From: Physcomitrium patens
Taxonomy: Eukaryota; Streptophyta; Bryopsida; Funariales; Funariaceae
Reading direction: 5' to 3'
Length of the DNA stretch: 64,000 nt
NCBI RefSeq assembly: GCF_000002425.4
Contig: NC_037254.1
Span: 24,794,276 to 24,858,275 of the forward strand
Shown piece after piece: positions 58,807-64,000 of the stretch. Every line of letters starts with the position of its first letter. Within the stretch, counting starts at the first letter, position 1. The notes under the pieces were generated by a model, which ran no database searches, was not told where the DNA came from, and worked only from the letters and a program-made list of their open reading frames with translations. Both the position numbers and the translations under genes were made by a program.

Positions 58807-60199
58807 TGTCGTATTACGTGCTTTCCTGCTCGAGAATGCGCCGGGCGTCTGGCTGTAGAAGGTAGTATGGAGATTCGTCGATAGTCAAGCAGTCTATCAA
58901 TTTTGACTGCTGGAATATAAACGATTGCAACAATGTACCGTAAATCTATACAGATGCTCTTCGACTGCTTGTCGAAGTCATTTTTGCCCAAGCCGGTAGG
59001 TCTCTAGACGTTACAGAGAACCCCGAACAACCCAAACTGTTAATCTTCAATACCGCTTTGTACTTACGATCTTGTATCCACTGACTGTCTTGTTAGATTA
59101 ACCCAATAAATTTCATTCACTCCGCATACTCAATCCTATAGACACCCTTTTAATCCTTCGATCAGAGACGTAAATCGATTTCACAAAACAGTCAAGAGTA
59201 TTCAAACCCACTTCATTAAAAATCCCGATTCACCATTACAATACTGACTTCAGCAGCGATTGCCTCAGTCTTCCCAAAACTCTACGAAGAAGAAAAATCC
59301 AAATTCTATGTCTTTCCTTCCCCGATCCGAAGCATGAAGCTCCTCTTCTCTAATCCCCTTGATCTTCAAAAACCTCCAATGAAAACCAAACTAGTAACCT
59401 TGCAAAAGCTTAAAACTAGCTCCCCCCGATTCCCAGAGAAAAAAAAAACCCCCCCTGATCTTTGATCTGAAAAAAAAAAAACAAAAAAAAAAAACCCCTA
59501 AAAACTGATTCCCCTTCAAACTTATTCTCCCCCTAACCTTATCCTCTTGAATTCCTTCAATCTTTCGTCTTGGATCCAAAATTGGCTCCCGCCGTCAGAG
59601 CTTAGATCCGAAATTGGCTCACATCATCAAGGCCTTCTCCTCCGTTTTTACCTTTAAGAGATCCATTTACCGCAAACAACGTTCCCTGAAACGGCACAGA
59701 GAACAGGACAGCCTGAAACAAAATCGAAACCCCCTACTCGGGTCCACATTGAGTCGCCCGACCAATTCAGGTCCCATATTGGGAGAGATGCCCGTAGTAA
59801 CCTGGATGTTCGCATAATTGGGTCAAATTGGTCCTCACGTCAGATTGGCTAAGATCCGTAGTAAGACCTGGATTTCCCGTAATTAGATTGCATTGGGTTG
59901 ACCGGCCAATTCAGGTCTCATATTGGGTAAGAGGACCCGGATTGGATTCTCGAAATTGGATCCAATTGGCTCTTCGAACCCATCGTGTGAATTGGTCCTT
60001 CTCTTCCTACTGACTCCTGTTATTGGAATTGAACGGAGCATTTCAGTATGCCCCGGCTGACTGTAACGGGGTGACTGAACCTGGCCACTCAGTATTTGTA
60101 CAGGAGTTGGTCGTTGCTCCCAATATTCGAGGTAACTGAATATTAATAAAATTCCCCTTTCTTTTTATTTTCACTGTATACTCGTGTTACAACACGACA
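58807..60199 (-). repeat. Solo LTR (element-1 family) inside element 2
   Basis: 1393 bp, ends TGTCGT..ACGACA. The left flank ACGG (58803-58806) is repeated at the right (60200-60203), so a 4-bp target duplication is intact. On the minus strand it starts TGTCGTGTTGTAACACGAGTATAC-like, as element 1. No internal coding region is present, so it is a recombination-derived solo LTR. It cuts the protease/linker frame of element 2. Gag-like segments lie at about 59690-60130. Confidence 0.9.
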
Positions 60200-60770
60200 A
60201 CGGGCACATGCTGATCCATTATCCAAAACTTTGGTCTCCATCCTCACAGCTGTAATATATGGTTGACCAAGAATCACTGGGTATGAAGTAGTGTCTTGAA
60301 CAAAAAAATTTTGTTCTGTAGTCACATCTCCAACCTTTACCTTCACATTAGGGCAAGCACCATAAAGATCTCCTCGTATATTATTTGCTGCCCGAATCAC
60401 CCATCCATGGTTAATATCAATGGGCCACCTTCCACGTTTATAGACCTCTTTTGACATAATATTAATTTCAGATCCATGGTCAATAAGAGCAATTACTGGT
60501 TCTTCCAAGTCTTCCATTTTTACTAAAGTCTCTGTGGTGGGTCTTGCCCAATGTCCCTTGGTATAGTGTCCATGGCCCTTGTCATCATCCTTGTATTCAT
60601 TCAAATCAAATTTTCCCTTTTTATTGATACAACATTCTGCCAATTCATGTTCCTCTTCAGTCAAGATTGTATCCAAAGCATTAGATACAGCAGATTCTCT
60701 TGTCAACTGCCTCTTTCGTTTAATAGTGTCTATGATGACTTCATGAAACTCTCTCTTTGCAATGCCTAAA
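60200..60770 (-). pseudogene. Element 2 aspartic protease
   Basis: 60706-60200 is open: HWARPTTETLVKMEDLEEP, the active site ALIDHGSEINIMS (about 60496-60458), and QDTTSYPVILGQPYITAV. D-H-G stands in place of D-S/T-G, as in element 1. The frame runs into the solo LTR after GSACAR. Confidence 0.8.
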
Positions 60771-60775
60771 ATTTC

Positions 60776-62485
60776 TCATAGAGTAAATTCAATTTTGGCA
60801 TTCAATACTCTTTCCTCCAAGACTCCTTTCAAATCTGTGGCTGCCTCAATATCACATTGAAGTTTATAAGTAACATGCTTACTCTTTCCTTTGTCTCTAT
60901 CAACCTCTATCCTTTCTTCCCATTTTTCTTTTGGCAGTGAAGCATTTCCCGGATGCAATATTGATGGCTCAGCCTTAGATGGTCTATTAACATGTAGTAA
61001 AGGTAATTCTTTATTTTGTGCTGTTTCTGCATGCCTTTGAGATCTCCTCTTGTTTGTTGGCTCTTCAGGATTTTTTTCTATTTCATTTCTTCTCCTTTTC
61101 ACCTCCATTAGAGCTTCATGTTGAGACTTTGCTAAATAAGTATGTACAGACATAGTATCTACAGGATCATCCCATTCTGTAGCATTTCTAATTATTATGG
61201 CTGTATTAAGTAATTCTTGCCTTGTTGTTTTTCCTTTATTCATGCTGATAATAGCATGATTCTATAGATTCCCTGTATTTATATACTTATCAAAAACATC
61301 CTCCTTCTCCCTTACAGCCTCAATGCCATAAGTAATAGCTTCTCTTGATGCCACAGCCTGTTGAGATAAATGCTCTTCCAAAACTTTTTTCATCCCTCCT
61401 TTTCCAACATTGGTTTTGAGAAACTCACCTGTATCTCGCAATACAATTTTTCCATCTTTCTATAAAATTACTCCCTATCGCAGAATATCAATAAAATTTC
61501 CACACTCCCTTCGAGGATGCTCCATACTATCGCACCAAATACATCGTTGTATATATCCTAGCTTTGATACAGATTTGCTCTCATGTAATCTTTCTTTCTC
61601 CTCTAGCTTTGCTAGTTTGATTTGTAAGTCTTTCATTCCTTTTACCAACTCATCAATTGCATCTTTCTGTGGTGCAATTGTAGACATAGGAATTGGAATA
61701 GGTCTTACTGATATAGCAGGTTCTGGCTGTTGCCTACAAGATGTTGTAGTTGGTAGAAGTCTAGTCTCTTATCTTACTACCACCTTACCCCTCTGATACT
61801 CTCTTTTAGCAAGTATGCCCACAGCTTCAGAAACTTTCTTCCAATCAGTAGTAAGTCCATTGTCCTCTGTATTATCCTCCAATAATAATTCCAACTCTCT
61901 TTGTAAATCATTGTCAGCTGATTGAAGAAATAACTCCACCTTATCATTTTCAAGTGTAAGCTTTTCCACTCGAGATAATTGAAGACACTGTCTTTCAAAC
62001 TCTCGAAATAACTCTGTTGCAACCAAGTCCTTGTTGGATTTATTGACCCATTCCATAAACGATTTTCTTGTCACCCTTTTTGCATCTTCCAAAGAATACT
62101 CTTCTTTTAGCTGAAGGGTAAAATCCTCCCATTTCTCTCTATGAGTTCTAATAATCCCCTTTATATGCTCACGAAGCTCTGGTACAATTACAAGCTCAAA
62201 TGTTAGAATCATATCTTTTTTTGGTACTTTATTGAGCTCCATCTCCCGAGAATAATACTTGAGATACTTGGAAATATTTCTTCCATCAAATTGATCTAAT
62301 AAACCAACAACAGATTGTAAGGCTTTAGTAGCCATTGCCTCCTTGCGTTCCACAGCTTGCTGTTGTTGCATAAAAAGTAAAAATACTTGAAACATTTGAA
62401 TTGTAGTAGGATCCAATTGCAATGGAGATTCTCCAATGCAATTCCTACTACCACTTTCTTGCCCACCTTCCATAATAAAAGCCAA
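60776..62485 (-). pseudogene. Element 2 gag and zinc knuckle
   Basis: 62485-61769 is an open 238-residue gag start (ATKALQSVVGLLDQFDGRN, then MEWVNKSNKDLVATELFREF, a leucine-rich helical capsid core). 61687-61475 has a zinc knuckle CIWCDSMEHPRREC (CX2CX4HX4C, all ligands present). 61243-60776 is a charged linker (RRNEIEKNPEEPTNKRRSQR). A few stops separate the pieces. Spacing and words match element 1 at 47.2-48.6 kb. Confidence 0.8.
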
Positions 62486-62540
62486 AATATTTCTTGAAAA
62501 CTCTCTACCCCAGAAATTTTCACGTCGAGTTCACCTGGTC

Positions 62541-63872
62541 TGTCGTATGGCGTGATTTGCTATCTGGGAATACACTGGGTATCTAGCTGTAGAGAGTGTA
62601 CCTTAAACCTTTATATGATTCTTTTCTTGGCTTCCAAAACTCTTTTATTTTTGTATAAAACTCCAAATATAACAAAATCCCTTCAAAACATATTTTTCCC
62701 GCGAAGGGTTTTCTCGCCCCGAACTTTAGAAAATCATAACTATTGATCTAACCGTTCAGTTTGTTTCAAATTTACAAGATAGGTAGAATTTACCCTTAAC
62801 TTGTACCAAAAAAAAACCAACCGCAAATTCAATCCCGATCATCTGGCATCTAAAAATCCTAGCAAACACTCCAAACCCTAATTTACAAGCACCCGAAAAC
62901 TATTTTCCTTATATCTCAAAAACCCGAACTCCAAATGTCATAAAACTTATGTACAAAGTTTATTAACATGAAATTACACATTCCTTGAAATTTTGAGCCA
63001 AAACCTCACAAAATTGCTCAAGTTATAGCTCAAGAGACAAACACTAGTAAATCGGTTTACTTACTACCTTTAGATTGCATTTGCTGACTTCAAAATCCAA
63101 TAACTCCTTCATCCCAACTTAGAATCCAGTAAGCAGTATGCAAAAAGTATAGCCGCAAAAGTGCTCTCTCCAATTGCGGTCGCCGATCCTCAATTGCCGT
63201 CCGTACGCGTGCGTTATGCCCCAAAGAGTGACAGTAGGTCCAAAACTAACACCTTAACTTTGAGCGCCTATAACTTCTTCATAAAAACCCCAAATGACAC
63301 AAAACTTGTACCAAAACCTTAACTAAAAACCTAAACCTTCTGACCCTAGCCTTCAAAGTTCGAATGGCCTCGAGAAACTAACCCTAATCCTTCATATGGC
63401 CTCGGGCAGCCTCTTCAAAGCCCATTGGTCATGATTTTTGACCAATAGGAATGGAGATTTTTATTTTTCATCTCCATTCATCTGTATTGGTGCCCTAATT
63501 CCTCCCTTTGCTACCAAAATCCTTCTTCAATCCTTTTTTTCTTATGAGATTTACATAATGTATGCTCTAAACACCAAATAAAAGAACCAAAATAAGTTTT
63601 CAAATGTCACCAATGTCTAACAAAGGTGACTATAAATATTTAGAAGTTACTATCAACCAAAACCAATCTTAAAAGCCACTATCAAAAGAAATTAAAGTTG
63701 TAAAAATTCTATAGTAATCTTTTTAAACAACCTCTTCTCAAAGTAATAATCAAATTATATCCTACAACCAACTAAAATCTACTAATATGGCTCTTATCAT
63801 GTTACTTAATAAATTATATATTAAGTACATAATTACATTATTTTCATATAGTAGCCGAACCACAATACGACA
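62541..63872 (-). repeat. 5' LTR of element 2
   Basis: It has perfect inverted ends TGTCGTA..TACGACA. 1332 bp, nearly identical to 53802-55135. No standard PBS (TGGTATCAGAG or TGGCGCC) follows on the minus strand; it reads GACCAGGTGAACTCGACG, which I could not assign to a tRNA. Confidence 0.92.
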
Positions 63873-64000
63873 CCTTACTCTAGTCGATGGTTTACGATGC
63901 CTAAGAAGAATGGGTCACTACGGTTCATTCAAGATATGCAACCGATGAATGTAGTAACTGTCAGGAATGCAGGAATTGGACCTATTGTGGATGAATTGGC
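63873..64000 (+). pseudogene. RT fragment like element 1, cut by window end
   Basis: About 128 bp match 49936-50070 of element 1 with very few differences (for example ACGATGCCTAAG against ACGATACCTAAG). It encodes the RT finger region (MQPMNVVTVRNAGIGPIV). It shows that another element-1 copy continues to the right and that element 2 borders its RT. Confidence 0.85.

Larger units (their letters stand above)
53802..63872 (-). mobile_element. Element 2: nearly complete Ty3-type retrotransposon
   Basis: 10,071 bp including an inserted solo LTR. LTRs of 1334 bp (53802-55135) and 1332 bp (62541-63872) differ at few positions, so it is young. In minus-strand order: gag, zinc knuckle, protease, RT, RNase H, integrase, polypurine tract (TTTAGAGGGGGTGGA, about 55150-55136). 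Frames are broken by several stops. Its flanks do not match: the left is the end of element 1 plus 7 bp, the right an RT fragment. Confidence 0.9.

Noticed and set aside
1-64000. tRNA, rRNA, CRISPR or bacterial-type operons
   Set aside because: No cloverleaf with A/B boxes, no rRNA core sequence and no regularly spaced short repeats were seen; the window is eukaryotic nuclear DNA.

Overview
The window looks like nuclear DNA of a land plant, probably a bryophyte and most likely a moss. Two GC-rich host genes sit in AT-rich, retrotransposon-dominated sequence. They are a chalcone synthase (CHS, minus strand, about 19.34-20.66 kb, 5' end lost in a 100-N gap) and an LHCII chlorophyll a/b-binding protein (LHCB, minus strand, two exons, 40.10-41.32 kb). 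The moss assignment rests on the recalled likeness of both proteins to moss homologues and was not tested by any search.

Layout. 1-1179 is probably the tail of a long LTR with a degenerate TTTAGG array. 1180-4399 is a decayed Ty3/gypsy chromovirus (A1, plus). 4400-16374 is a second chromovirus (A2, minus) split by a younger, internally deleted Ty3-type element (C, plus, 6569-12628) that keeps identical 764-bp LTR lengths and a perfect CATGG target duplication. 16.4-23.4 kb is the island holding CHS. 23.4-30.6 kb is a third, very decayed chromovirus (A3, minus) with two LTR remnants inside it. 30640-38568 is an inverted, almost identical copy of 8372-16300, so CHS and A3 lie in the 14.3-kb loop of a 7.93-kb inverted repeat. 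39.0-41.7 kb holds LHCB, flanked by inverted copies of its own promoter. 41722-45939 is a truncated Ty1/copia element with an LTR inserted in it. 45940-53794 is a decayed Ty3-type element (element 1, plus). 53802-63872 is a further Ty3-type element (element 2, minus) with a solo LTR of the element-1 family in its protease region. The last 128 bp are a reverse transcriptase fragment like that of element 1.

The two host genes are functionally unrelated: flavonoid entry in the cytosol versus light harvesting in the thylakoid. Everything else is nested retrotransposons. The points most worth following are gag-derived sequence inside the element-1 family LTRs, the recent inverted segmental duplication around CHS, the inverted promoter duplicate facing LHCB, a repeated ACGG/CCGT motif at LTR insertion edges, and three perfect hairpins in a row at a deletion point in A1.
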